Source: Desertimonas sp963786985
Lineage (GTDB): Bacteria; Actinomycetota; Acidimicrobiia; Acidimicrobiales; Ilumatobacteraceae
DNA: 64,000 bases
Assembly: GCA_963786985.1 (NCBI GenBank)
Contig: CAWBBL010000020.1
Coordinates: 124,001 to 188,000 of the forward strand
Reading direction: 5' to 3'
The position numbers were made by a program, and so were the translations under genes. The notes beneath the pieces are model-generated. The model had not been told where the DNA came from. It did not search any database and was given only the letters and a program-made list of their open reading frames with translations. Position 1 is the first letter of the stretch. Each line of letters begins with the position of its first letter. Positions 15,661-23,792 of this stretch are shown in pieces.

Positions 15661-16773
15661 ATGGCAGCACAACGCGAATGGTTCGAGAAGGACTTCTACC
15701 GCGTCCTCGGCGTGCCCGACACCGCGTCGGCGAAGGAGATCACCAAGGCGTACCGGAAGCTCGCCCGTGACCTCCATCCGGACCGCAACCCCAACAACGC
15801 CTCGGCGGAGGAGCGCTTCAAGGAGGTGTCAGCGGCGTACGACGTGCTCGGCGACGAGGCCAAGCGCAAGGAGTACGACGAGGTCCGCCGCCTCGGCCCG
15901 ATGGGCGGTGGCGCGCCGGGCGGGCGCGGTGGATTCCGGTTCAACGTCAACGACATGCAGGGTGGCGGCCTCGGGGATCTGTTCGGCGACCTCTTCGGGC
16001 GGGCGCGGGGCGGTGCCAGCGGGGCGGCGAGTGGCGTCGGGCCGCGCCGCGGCGACGACGTCCATGCCGATCTGACACTCGACTTCGCCGATGCCGCCTT
16101 CGGGTTGACGACCACGCTGCACCTGACGACGGACGCCCAGTGCGAGACGTGTCAGGGCAGCGGCGCCCGGCCCGGCACGTCGCCGAGGTTGTGCCCGCAA
16201 TGCGGGGGCCGCGGGGTCGTCGACGACAACCAGGGTCTGTTCTCGTTCTCCACGCCCTGTCGCCGCTGCGGTGGTGGCGGCACGATCGTCGAGGATCCGT
16301 GTCCGACGTGTCAGGGCAGCGGTGTCGAGCAACGCGCTCGGCAAGTCCAGGCGCGCATCCCCGCCGGGGTCAGCGACGGGCAGGTCATCCGTCTCAAGGG
16401 ACGCGGCGGTCCGGGGTTCAACGGCGGTCCACCAGGGGACTTGCTCGTCGAGATCCATGTCGCTCCCGACGCCAACTTCGGGCGCCGCGGCCTCGACCTC
16501 ACGGTCGCCGTGACCATCGACTTCTGGCAGGCCGCCCTCGGTGACGTCATCGGCGTCCCGACGCTGCGTGGCCCCGACGTCGTCCTGCGCGTCAAGCCCG
16601 GCACGCAGTCGGGCAGCCGGCATCGCGTCAAGGGCAAGGGGATCTCGACGTCCAACGGCACCGGCGACCTGATCGTCACGATCGACGTCGCGGTGCCGAG
16701 GGACCTGAACCGCGACCAGCGCTCCGCCATCGAGACCCTGCGCGACGCGAGTCGTGCGGAGATGAGCGCGTGA
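15661..16773 (+). CDS. dnaJ: Chaperone DnaJ (Hsp40)
   Basis: A 370-residue type I DnaJ. The J domain (about 9-75) contains HPD in LARDLHPDRNP; a Gly-rich linker follows; the zinc centre has four CxxCxGxG repeats (CETCQGSG, CPQCGGRG, CRRCGGGG, CPTCQGSG); the C-terminal substrate domains end the protein. It stimulates DnaK ATPase and delivers clients. The ATG follows a 33-base gap after grpE. The last four bases overlap the hspR start. Confidence 0.96.
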   Translation: MAAQREWFEKDFYRVLGVPDTASAKEITKAYRKLARDLHPDRNPNNASAEERFKEVSAAYDVLGDEAKRKEYDEVRRLGPMGGGAPGGRGGFRFNVNDMQGGGLGDLFGDLFGRARGGASGAASGVGPRRGDDVHADLTLDFADAAFGLTTTLHLTTDAQCETCQGSGARPGTSPRLCPQCGGRGVVDDNQGLFSFSTPCRRCGGGGTIVEDPCPTCQGSGVEQRARQVQARIPAGVSDGQVIRLKGRGGPGFNGGPPGDLLVEIHVAPDANFGRRGLDLTVAVTIDFWQAALGDVIGVPTLRGPDVVLRVKPGTQSGSRHRVKGKGISTSNGTGDLIVTIDVAVPRDLNRDQRSAIETLRDASRAEMSA

Positions 16774-17273
16774 TGGTGGGGCAGCGACGCACGCGAGCGG
16801 TGTACGTCATCTCCGTCGCCGCCGAGCTCGCCGGCATGCACCCCCAGACGTTGCGCCAGTACGAGCGCCGCGGCCTGCTCCAACCGGCGCGCACCCAAGG
16901 CGGCAACCGCCGCTACTCCGACGCCGACATCGAGGTATTGCGCCGCGTCGCCGAGCTGGCGTCCGAGGGGATGAACCTCGAGGGCATCCGCCGGGTGATG
17001 TCGCTCGAGGCGGAGAACGCCCGACTGCGCGATGAGCTGGCCACCGCCAGGGCGCAGGCGCGCAGCGCGCAGGCCGATGCCGAACGCCGCCAGCGCCGTG
17101 ACCTCGTCCCGCTGCGCCAAGCCGTGGCCATCTTCGGCGAGCCCCCCAGGTTCCTGCGTCAGCGACGTCGACGACCCCGAGACTTGATCGCCCGAGTGTT
17201 TCCGTCCACCCGAGTGTTTCCGGTGGCACGGGTCGGCCGGAAACACTCGGACGGAGCGTGGAAACCGGCTTGA
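16770..17273 (+). CDS. hspR: Heat-shock repressor HspR (MerR family) with repeat-derived C-terminus
   Basis: A MerR-type regulator. The winged helix begins VYVISVAAELAGMHPQTLRQYERRGLL and runs to GNRRYSDADIEVLRRVAEL, followed by a coiled coil rich in Ala, Arg and Glu. With DnaK as co-repressor, HspR binds HAIR sites; such sites precede dnaK (13082) and clpB (30963). The reading frame does not stop at the usual place but runs through a family A repeat, so the last 30 or so residues (RVFPSTRVFPVARVGRKHS) come from the repeat. The start could be the GTG at 16773 or the ATG at 16773-16775 region; ATG 16770 overlaps dnaJ. Confidence 0.9.
   Translation: MMVGQRRTRAVYVISVAAELAGMHPQTLRQYERRGLLQPARTQGGNRRYSDADIEVLRRVAELASEGMNLEGIRRVMSLEAENARLRDELATARAQARSAQADAERRQRRDLVPLRQAVAIFGEPPRFLRQRRRRPRDLIARVFPSTRVFPVARVGRKHSDGAWKPA
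17190..17256. repeat. Palindromic repeat, family A, copy 3, inside the hspR 3' end
   Basis: CCCGAGTGTTTCC (17191-17203) and ACCCGAGTGTTTCC (17208-17221) are followed by GGTCGGCCGG and the inverted GGAAACACTCGGAC (from 17239). The layout equals copy 1. Here the repeat is translated as part of HspR. Confidence 0.75.
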
Positions 17274-17304
17274 TCGGTCCGGGCGACAGGGCCACAGTCG
17301 ATGT

Positions 17305-18135
17305 ATGGCCCTCGACCTCGCCCACCACCTCTTCGCGGCGCTCCCCGAGCTGCGCATCCATCCCACCGAGAAGCGGATCCGCGCCTACGTCGCCGGCGAC
17401 CCGATCATCGACTCGACGCGCGCCATCATCGTGTGGGAGCCGCGCCGGGTCGTCCCCAGCTACGCCGTACCGATCGGCGACATCAAGGCCGACCTGCAGC
17501 CGGCGGCGACCGAGGCCACCGCCGAGGAGCAGGCTGTCGAAGTCCTGGGCGCGCCGGTGCTCGACCCGCGCTCGGGGTTCGCCGTGCACACCGTCGCCGG
17601 CCAGTCGTTCGACATCGCCACCCCGACACCGCTGCCCAACGCCGCGTTCGTGGTCGACGATCCCGATCTCGAGGGCTACGCGGTCGTCGACTTCGACGCC
17701 TTCGACGAATGGCGCGAGGAGGACGAGTTGCTCGTCGCCCACGCCCGCGATCCCTTCGGGACCGTGGACACGCGGCGCAGCTCGCGGCGCGTGGTCGTCG
17801 AGATCCACGGAGCGACGGTCGCCGATTCGACGAACTCGGTGATGCTGTTCGAGACGTTCCTGCCGACGCGCTACTACCTGCCGCGCGAGGACGTGCGGAT
17901 GGACCTCCTGGAACCGACGGACACCCAGACGGCGTGTGCCTACAAGGGCGTTGCTTCGTACTGGTCGGCGAATGTGGACGGCACGATGGTGCGCGACGTG
18001 GCCTGGAGCTACGAGGAGCCGCACAACTACGCCGCTGCCGTGTGCGGGATGATCTGCTTCTTCAACGAGCGCGTCGACATCAGCATCGACGGCGTCGCCG
18101 TGGAGCGCCCGCGAACTCCGTGGTCGGAGGATTGA
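17305..18135 (+). CDS. DUF427 protein with two DUF427 units
   Basis: A 276-residue cytosolic protein made of two related halves. The second half has the clear DUF427 pattern: VVEIHGATVADSTNSVMLFE, FLPTRYYLPREDVRMDLLE, TACAYKGVASYWSANVDG and DVAWSYEEPHNYAAAV. The first half has a shorter version (RAYVAGDPIIDSTRAIIVWE, PSYAVPIGDIKADL). The function of this widespread actinobacterial family is not established. No -10 box with leaderless spacing is visible. It sits between the heat-shock operon and a two-component system. Confidence 0.82.
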   Translation: MALDLAHHLFAALPELRIHPTEKRIRAYVAGDPIIDSTRAIIVWEPRRVVPSYAVPIGDIKADLQPAATEATAEEQAVEVLGAPVLDPRSGFAVHTVAGQSFDIATPTPLPNAAFVVDDPDLEGYAVVDFDAFDEWREEDELLVAHARDPFGTVDTRRSSRRVVVEIHGATVADSTNSVMLFETFLPTRYYLPREDVRMDLLEPTDTQTACAYKGVASYWSANVDGTMVRDVAWSYEEPHNYAAAVCGMICFFNERVDISIDGVAVERPRTPWSED

Positions 18136-18141
18136 CGAGAG

Positions 18142-18147
18142 TACTGT
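18142..18147 (+). promoter_or_regulatory. -10 box (TACTGT) of the two-component operon
   Basis: TACTGT followed by seven bases and then CTG at 18155. The leaderless spacing seen elsewhere points to that CTG as the start codon of the response regulator. Confidence 0.4.
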
Positions 18148-18154
18148 CGATGGC

Positions 18155-18849
18155 CTGAGTAGGCCCGTTCGCGTCGTGCTTGCCGAGGACAATCCATTCC
18201 TGCGTGAGGGCCTCAGCAGCCTGTTGAGCGCTTCCGGGCGCGTCGACGTGGTGGCCAGCTGTGCCTCGCTGGACGAGCTGCTCGCCGCCGTGGACGCCAA
18301 CCAGCCCGACGTCGTGCTCACCGACATCCGCATGCCGCCGACGTTCACCGATGAAGGAATTCAGGCGGCCACTCAACTGCGCCGCACCAGCCCGGATGTC
18401 GGCGTGCTCGTCCTCTCGCAGTATCTGGAACCGAGCCTCGCGCTCGTGTTGTTGAGTGAGGGATCGAGCCGGAGGGGCTACGTGCTGAAGGAGCGGGCTG
18501 ACGACGTCGACTATCTCGTCGGCGCGATCTCGACGATCGCCGCCGGCGGCTCGGTGATCGGTGACGAGGTCGTGGAGTCGCTCGTGCAGGGCCAACTGCG
18601 TCAGCCGGCCACGCCGGTGGCGTCGCTGTCGTCGCACGCGAGCGCGAGGTTCTCCACGAGGTGGCCACCGGCAAGAACAACGCCGCCGTGGCGGCGACGC
18701 TGTTCATCAGCGAGCACGCCGTGCAGAAGCACATCAACTCGATCTTCTCCAAGCTCGGGTTGGTGGACGACGGGGAGACCCATCGGCGGGTGCGCGCCGT
18801 GTTGCTGTACCTGTCGACGGCGAACCCGTCGGCGGGTGGTGACGTGTAG
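18155..18849 (+). CDS. LuxR/NarL-family response regulator, frameshifted
   Basis: A receiver domain followed by a LuxR helix-turn-helix. The receiver has RVVLAEDNPFLREGL (acidic pocket), VVLTDIRMPP (phosphorylated Asp) and a C-terminal Lys in YVLKERADD. The DNA-binding part, REREVLHEVATGKNNAAVAATLFISEHAVQKHI, is in another frame; one base appears to be missing near 18637. No ATG, GTG or TTG gives the full receiver; the CTG at 18155 gives LSRPVRVVLAEDN, while the GTG at 18176 would cut the first strand. The stop abuts the kinase start. Confidence 0.85.
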
Positions 18850-20127
18850 ATGGGGAACGACCGTCGGCTCGCCTGGCTGCTCGGCGTCGACATCGCGACC
18901 ACCGCCGTGGGTGTCGTGGTGTTGCTCGGCGCCCACGTCCTCGTCGTCGCATCCGGCTACTTCTTGGTGCTCGCGGCGATGGTTGCCACAGCCGGGCTGA
19001 TCATGGCGTGCGGATATCGACCGCTGCGCGCCGGCCGAGCCGACGGTGTCGTCGCCGCCCTCGCCGTCGCCAACTACCTGATTGCCCTGGCGGCGACGGC
19101 GATCGCTCCGTTCGCGATGCCGATCCTGCTTCTCGCCACGATGCTCCCGGCGGTGCTGGCGGTGCCCTACGTCTCGCGGCGCCAGCTCCATGGCTACGTC
19201 GCGGCCTCGTTCGTCACGGCCCTCGGCGTCGCCGCCCTCGGTTCGCTGCAGGATGTCACCGGCTTCCGCGACGTTCTGCCCTGGTGGCTCGAGTCAGGCG
19301 TCGTGATCTTCTTCATCCCGTTCATGGCGACGATGGTCTCGATCATCGCCTTGACCAACGCGACCGTGCTCGCCGAGAACGTGGTCGCCCTGCGCGCGTC
19401 GCGGGCACGTGTCGTGGCATCCGGCGATCGCGAGCGGCGCCGCATCGAGCGGGATCTGCATGACGGCGCCCAGCAGGCGCTCGTCACGGCGAAGGTCCAG
19501 CTCGCCAACCTGCGTCAGGACGCGACCCGTGTTGACGCGACGCTCGGCGCGAGGTTCGACGAGCTCCGCGATCAGCTCCGCCGCGCCAGCGTCGAGCTGC
19601 GCGACCTCGCCCGCGGCGTCCACCCCACGGCGTTGCAGGATGGTGGCCTCGGCTCGGCCCTGAGACACGCCGTGGCCTCGTTCCCGGGGGATGCGACCGT
19701 CGAGATCCGCACCGCCCGGCGCTTCGATCCCGACGTGGAGCGAGCCGTGTACTTCTGCCTCACGGAGGCGCTGCAGAACGCGTTCAAGCACGGTGGTGCT
19801 GGGATTCACGTGCGACTCGTCATCGACGGCGACGAGTCCGCGCTGCGCTTCGCCATCAGCGATGACGGGCCCGGATTCGATCCGGCGGCAGCTTCGGTCG
19901 GCACCGGGCTCGACAACATGGTTGATCGGCTCGGCGCGGTCGGCGGGGAACTCACCGTCAGTGCCTCGATCGGTGGCGGCACGAGGATCTCCGGCGCGGT
20001 ACCGACCGGCCCGGAGCCCCCCGCCTGCCACCTCCCTGAACTCCGGCTAGCGCTACCTCGCGACACATGCTGGCGGTCTGGCACCGCGCCCGCCGCTCGC
20101 CCACTGTGGAGCTCAGCACTGAGGTAG
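18850..20127 (+). CDS. NarL-type sensor histidine kinase
   Basis: A 425-residue membrane kinase partnering the preceding regulator. About five or six membrane helices fill residues 8-175. The HisKA_3 dimerisation motif RERRRIERDLHDGAQQAL carries the phosphorylated His, and the ATPase part shows LTEALQNAFKHGG, DDGPGFD and GTGLDNMVDRL. The last 30 residues beyond the kinase fold are not conserved-looking. The signal sensed is unknown. The start abuts the regulator stop (TAGATG). Confidence 0.9.
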   Translation: MGNDRRLAWLLGVDIATTAVGVVVLLGAHVLVVASGYFLVLAAMVATAGLIMACGYRPLRAGRADGVVAALAVANYLIALAATAIAPFAMPILLLATMLPAVLAVPYVSRRQLHGYVAASFVTALGVAALGSLQDVTGFRDVLPWWLESGVVIFFIPFMATMVSIIALTNATVLAENVVALRASRARVVASGDRERRRIERDLHDGAQQALVTAKVQLANLRQDATRVDATLGARFDELRDQLRRASVELRDLARGVHPTALQDGGLGSALRHAVASFPGDATVEIRTARRFDPDVERAVYFCLTEALQNAFKHGGAGIHVRLVIDGDESALRFAISDDGPGFDPAAASVGTGLDNMVDRLGAVGGELTVSASIGGGTRISGAVPTGPEPPACHLPELRLALPRDTCWRSGTAPAARPLWSSALR

Positions 20128-20133
20128 GTGCCG

Positions 20134-20154
20134 GGTCGATGTGACGTCGACCCC
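20134..20154. promoter_or_regulatory. Perfect inverted repeat before the 20172 gene
   Basis: GGGTCGA, seven bases, TCGACCC, in the 44-base gap after the kinase gene and 17 bases before the next ATG. It could be a regulator site or a short terminator-type hairpin without a T tract. A GAAGGAG site follows it. Confidence 0.35.
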
Positions 20155-20171
20155 GAGCGAAGGAGCGAAAC

Positions 20172-20462
20172 ATGAACGACCGTGCCAACTCGTGGCATCA
20201 ACGCCTTGGCGACCGGCTACGCGGCTGGGGAGGCCTCATCGTCGGCCTCATCATCGGGGCCACCGCCTTCGGGGTGTCCACCGCCGGCGCCGGCGGCGAC
20301 CTGCAGGACCCGGGCGGGCCGCAGCAGATCAAGGAGGAGTGCGCCGAAGGGTGCGATTTCGAGGAGGTCCGCGAGTGGACCTGGAACGGCGAACCCTTCC
20401 TCGAGCACATCTGGTCGCCGCCGCCGACCACGACTCCCGTCCGGGTGGCGACCAACGGCTGA
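20172..20462 (+). CDS. Small membrane-anchored protein of unknown function
   Basis: A 96-residue protein with a short basic N-terminus, one hydrophobic helix (about residues 18-40, GGLIVGLIIGATAFGVSTAGA) and an acidic outer part with two cysteines (EECAEGCDFEEVREWTW). A GAAGGAG site lies before the ATG. It is not recognised. It precedes two further unknown membrane proteins on the same strand, with which it may form an operon. Confidence 0.6.
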   Translation: MNDRANSWHQRLGDRLRGWGGLIVGLIIGATAFGVSTAGAGGDLQDPGGPQQIKEECAEGCDFEEVREWTWNGEPFLEHIWSPPPTTTPVRVATNG

Positions 20463-20522
20463 CCACAGGTCCGGCCGCTGCGCGACGGATCGCCTGCCGC
20501 GGCCGGACCAAAGGACCCACCA

Positions 20523-21077
20523 ATGCGACCACCCACCCTGCTCGGGACACGGACACCGGCGCTCGTCGCCCTCACGGCACTGGTCGCCATGCTCGGCGTG
20601 CACATCGCCCTGCGGGCCAACGACGACCTCAGCCCGTGGAAGGGCGCCGGCTTCGCCATGTTCTCGACCGTCGACTCGCCGGGCATGAGGAGTGTGGCGG
20701 TGTGGGCCGACGTGGCCGGCGTCGAGGAGCGGGTCACCCTGCCCGAGCCGTGGAACGACGCCAGCCGCGAGCTGCAGGCCCTGCCGACCTCGGCCCGGAC
20801 GATGGCCCTCGCCCGCCGTGTGGCGTACTCGACGCTCGTGCGACGCGCCGACGGCACCCTCGCCCCGGCGTCGACCACCCCCGCGCCGATGCTCGTCGCC
20901 ACCACTGACGGCCGAGTCTCGACGACCGGGACAGCCGCCGCCCCGACGACCGCCCGCCAAACCGTCGTCGAGGTCGGCCGCGTCCGGGTGGACGTGTTCA
21001 GGCTGTCCTACGACGGCGGGCTGGTCCGGGCGACCCTGCTGCAGTCGGCGTCCACCGACGTCGCGCTGGACGGATGA
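20523..21077 (+). CDS. Exported or anchored protein of unknown function
   Basis: A 184-residue protein with an N-terminal hydrophobic helix (about 10-30) and a mostly beta outer domain. The segment LSPWKGAGFAMFSTVDSPGMRSVAVWA is striking and looks like the start of a conserved domain seen beside HTTM-type membrane proteins, but I cannot name the family with certainty. It is six bases from the next gene and probably works with that polytopic protein. Confidence 0.6.
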   Translation: MRPPTLLGTRTPALVALTALVAMLGVHIALRANDDLSPWKGAGFAMFSTVDSPGMRSVAVWADVAGVEERVTLPEPWNDASRELQALPTSARTMALARRVAYSTLVRRADGTLAPASTTPAPMLVATTDGRVSTTGTAAAPTTARQTVVEVGRVRVDVFRLSYDGGLVRATLLQSASTDVALDG

Positions 21078-21083
21078 GTCCAA

Positions 21084-21980
21084 ATGTCCGTCGCCGTCAT
21101 CGTTCCCCGCGCCCGGCCGGCGGTGCTCGACGCCGTCGATCGCCGCCTGCAGGCGCCCGGGCTGGTCACCGGCGCCACGCTTGTCGTCGTCCTGCTGGCG
21201 ACCACTGGCGCCTGGTACGTGGCGGCACCGGTCAGCCTGCTGGCTGCAGCCACCCTCGTGTTCCCCGAGCTCCGTGACCGTCCGCTGCTGTGGTGGGCGC
21301 TGCTCGGGTGCCTCGGCGCCGGCGTTCACCAGGTGTGGAGCCAGGCTGACAACCACCAGTACCTCATCATCTACTGGGTGCTGGCGGTGGCGCTGGCCGC
21401 TGGGTCCGTCGACCCGGCCGCCGCTCGGGCGATTGCCGCACGATGGCTGCTGGCCGCCGTGTTCGCCCTGGCGACCCTGTGGAAGCTGAGCAACGTGGCG
21501 TTCGTCGACGGCTCGTTCTTCGAGTTCACACTGCTCACCGACTCGCGATTCGCGCCGGTCGCCGCGATGATCGGAGGCGTCGACACTCAGGACCTCGACG
21601 CCAATCGCACGGTGTTCGACGCGATGGATGCTGCGGGGACCGGTGCCTCGGTCGACCTGCTCGGGCTCAGCGCCCGGCTGGCCCTGCTGGCGGACGTGCT
21701 GACGTGGTGGACCCTGGCCATCGAGGGCGCCGTGGCCCTTGCCTTCGTCTGCCCTGGGGCCAGCTGGCTGGGTCGCCACCGCGACCACTTGCTGATCACG
21801 TTCACGGTCACCACCTACCTGGCGGCGCCCGTGCTCGGCTTCGGGTGGCTCCTGCTGGTGCTCGGCCTCGCCCAGTGTCGCAGCACCTCCGGCCGTGTTC
21901 GGATTCTCTACGTCGCAGCCTTCGTGGTCGTTCGCCTGGGGGCCACCCCGGTCCTCGAGCTGGTCACACGCTGGGCATAG
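21084..21980 (+). CDS. Polytopic membrane protein (HTTM-like), unknown function
   Basis: A 298-residue protein with about seven or eight hydrophobic segments. It has DNHQYLIIYWVLAVALA, LATLWKLSNVAFVDGSFFEFTLL and a C-terminal pair of helices ending VLELVTRWA. The pattern of helices with acidic loops resembles HTTM/vitamin K-dependent carboxylase-like membrane proteins, a weak similarity by eye. It ends 19 bases before the convergent Gfo/Idh gene. Confidence 0.6.
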   Translation: MSVAVIVPRARPAVLDAVDRRLQAPGLVTGATLVVVLLATTGAWYVAAPVSLLAAATLVFPELRDRPLLWWALLGCLGAGVHQVWSQADNHQYLIIYWVLAVALAAGSVDPAAARAIAARWLLAAVFALATLWKLSNVAFVDGSFFEFTLLTDSRFAPVAAMIGGVDTQDLDANRTVFDAMDAAGTGASVDLLGLSARLALLADVLTWWTLAIEGAVALAFVCPGASWLGRHRDHLLITFTVTTYLAAPVLGFGWLLLVLGLAQCRSTSGRVRILYVAAFVVVRLGATPVLELVTRWA

Positions 21981-21999
21981 CGCGGGTGGCCTCCCCCGG

Positions 22000-22894
22000 C
22001 TATGACCGGCCGGCCAGCTCCCGCGCCCGTTCGATGACCCGTTGCAGGTGAAGGCCACGGTGGACATCGCACGGGTGGACCGTGGTGCCGGATCGGATCA
22101 TCACCGCCAGTTCGTCGAGCATCGTCGCGTAGGCGGCGCGGGGCGGGGTGCGGCGAGCAGAGAGGGCGCAACGTCCGGCACCGCCGTAGACGTCGATCTC
22201 GACGATGGACGGGTCGACTGGCGTCTTCAACGACAGCGTCACGGAGCTTGTCGCGCCACCGTCGTGACGCAGGATCACGTGCCAGAGGTCGCCTTCGGAA
22301 TGTGACGCTCCGGCTACTTCGACGATCGGGCCGAGGGCGGCATCGACCACATCGAAGGTGTGCGGACCGATGTCGGCGATCGCTCCGGCCGCGTGTCGCC
22401 ACGGAGTTGGTGGCGCATCGCGATCGAGCAGCTTGCCGGAGATCCAGCGGACGTTGCCCCCGGCCCACGGGCCCGCCGCGTGCGACGTTCGCCAGCCAGT
22501 CTCGGGTCTCGCTGGCGTAGCGCAGCACGAGAGCGATGATGCTGGCGACGCCGGCACCATCGACGTCGGCGACGAGCGCTTCGGCGCCGGCCAGCGAACC
22601 GGCGATCGGCTTCTCGAGGATGATGTGCCGCCCGGCACGCGCTGCCCGCCCGGCGACCGGCGCCTGGACCTCCGGCGGGACGCAGCAGGCGACGACGTCG
22701 ACGGCGGCGATCATCGCGTCGACATCGTCGAACGGCACGGCGCCGTGTACTTCGGCGAGCGCGGCGGCGACGGCCGGCCGCCGCGTCCACACGCCGGCGA
22801 GTTCGAAGTCATCGTGCGCCGCCAGCGCCGGAGCGTGGACGTCACGCGCCCATGGTCCGCCGCCGACAAGTCCCACGCGCAGCCGTGCCGTCAC
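22000..22894 (-). CDS. Gfo/Idh/MocA-family oxidoreductase, frameshifted
   Basis: An NAD(P)-binding sugar-type dehydrogenase of about 297 residues. The Rossmann motif GLVGGGPWARDVHAPAL is at the start and EKPIAGSLAGAEAL, with the catalytic Lys of the EKP motif, follows; ADIGPHTFDVVDAALG lies in the second domain. The frame changes between VARGG and GPWAGGNVRW near 22486. The GTG at 22894 is favoured by the Rossmann position. Substrate unknown. The gene is divergent from PPK2 with only 19 bases between starts. Confidence 0.8.
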
Positions 22895-22899
22895 CTGCG

Positions 22900-22906
22900 T
22901 AGCATC
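22900..22906. promoter_or_regulatory. Overlapping divergent -10 boxes
   Basis: TAGCAT (22900-22905) lies eight bases before the PPK2 GTG on the plus strand; GATGCT on the minus strand (22901-22906) lies six bases before the Gfo/Idh GTG. The two boxes share five base pairs. Confidence 0.35.
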
Positions 22907-22913
22907 GCAGTCG

Positions 22914-23690
22914 GTGAGCCCGGTGACGCGACTCGACCAGCTCGATCTCTCGCAGCGGCTGGCCCGCCGGGAGTACGAGCGACGCGTCGAAGTCGCCCAA
23001 CGCCGCCTGCTCCAGCTGCGCTTGCACCTCGGCGGGCAACTCGGCTCCGGGGAGATCGGGCCCGGCCTGCTCGTCATCCTCGAGGGCCGCGACGCCGGGG
23101 GCAAGGGTGGGGCGATCAAGCGGATCGTCGAGAACCTCGATCCCCGCCACTACACGGTCAGGTCGTACGCCGCCCCGACCCCCGACGAGAAGCGGCATCA
23201 CTTCCTGCGCCGGTTCTTCCGGGAGGTCCCTGGCCTCGGCGGGATGTGCGTGTTCGATCGCAGCTGGTACGGCCGTGTGCTCGTCGAACGCATCGAGGGC
23301 TACGCCACGACCGAGCAGTGGACGAGGGCGTACAACGAGATCCTCGAATTCGAGCGAACGCTCGTCGTCGAGGGCCTGATCATCGTCAAGTTCTGGCTGC
23401 ACATCAGCGACGAGGAGCAGCTGGCCCGCTTCAACGCCCGTCAGGCGGAGCCGTTGAAGCGTTGGAAGCTGACTGACGAGGATTGGCGCAACCGCGAGAA
23501 GAATCGTCGCTACGACGAAGCCGCCGAGGACCTCTTCGCCCGCACCGACCACGAGCTGGCCCCATGGGATCTGATCGCCGCCGAGCAGAAGCGTTTCGCG
23601 CGGGCGACCGTCCTGGAACGGCTCAACGAGCGGATCATCACCGGGATGCACCGCTGGGGTGTCGAGGTGCCTCCCGAAACGCTCGCTTGA
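22914..23690 (+). CDS. ppk2: Polyphosphate kinase 2 family protein
   Basis: A 258-residue PPK2. The Walker A loop is LEGRDAGGKGGAIKRI (about residue 48 onward), the Walker B/lid region has FDRSWYGRVLVERIEGY, and the DDWRNREKN-like segment EDWRNREKNRRYDEA is typical. These cytosolic enzymes move phosphate between polyphosphate and nucleotides; the direction and nucleotide cannot be told from sequence by eye. The GTG at 22914 is set by the -10 box eight bases upstream. Length is typical of one-domain PPK2. Confidence 0.92.
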   Translation: MSPVTRLDQLDLSQRLARREYERRVEVAQRRLLQLRLHLGGQLGSGEIGPGLLVILEGRDAGGKGGAIKRIVENLDPRHYTVRSYAAPTPDEKRHHFLRRFFREVPGLGGMCVFDRSWYGRVLVERIEGYATTEQWTRAYNEILEFERTLVVEGLIIVKFWLHISDEEQLARFNARQAEPLKRWKLTDEDWRNREKNRRYDEAAEDLFARTDHELAPWDLIAAEQKRFARATVLERLNERIITGMHRWGVEVPPETLA

Positions 23691-23792
23691 CGTTTTGTTT
23701 GCGCGCTCGCGCGACGTTCCATAAGGTGCCGACGTTGGACATCACGTCGTCGGGCCGCACCGCCGCGCGCCGGACATGAAAGGGAAACTGCC

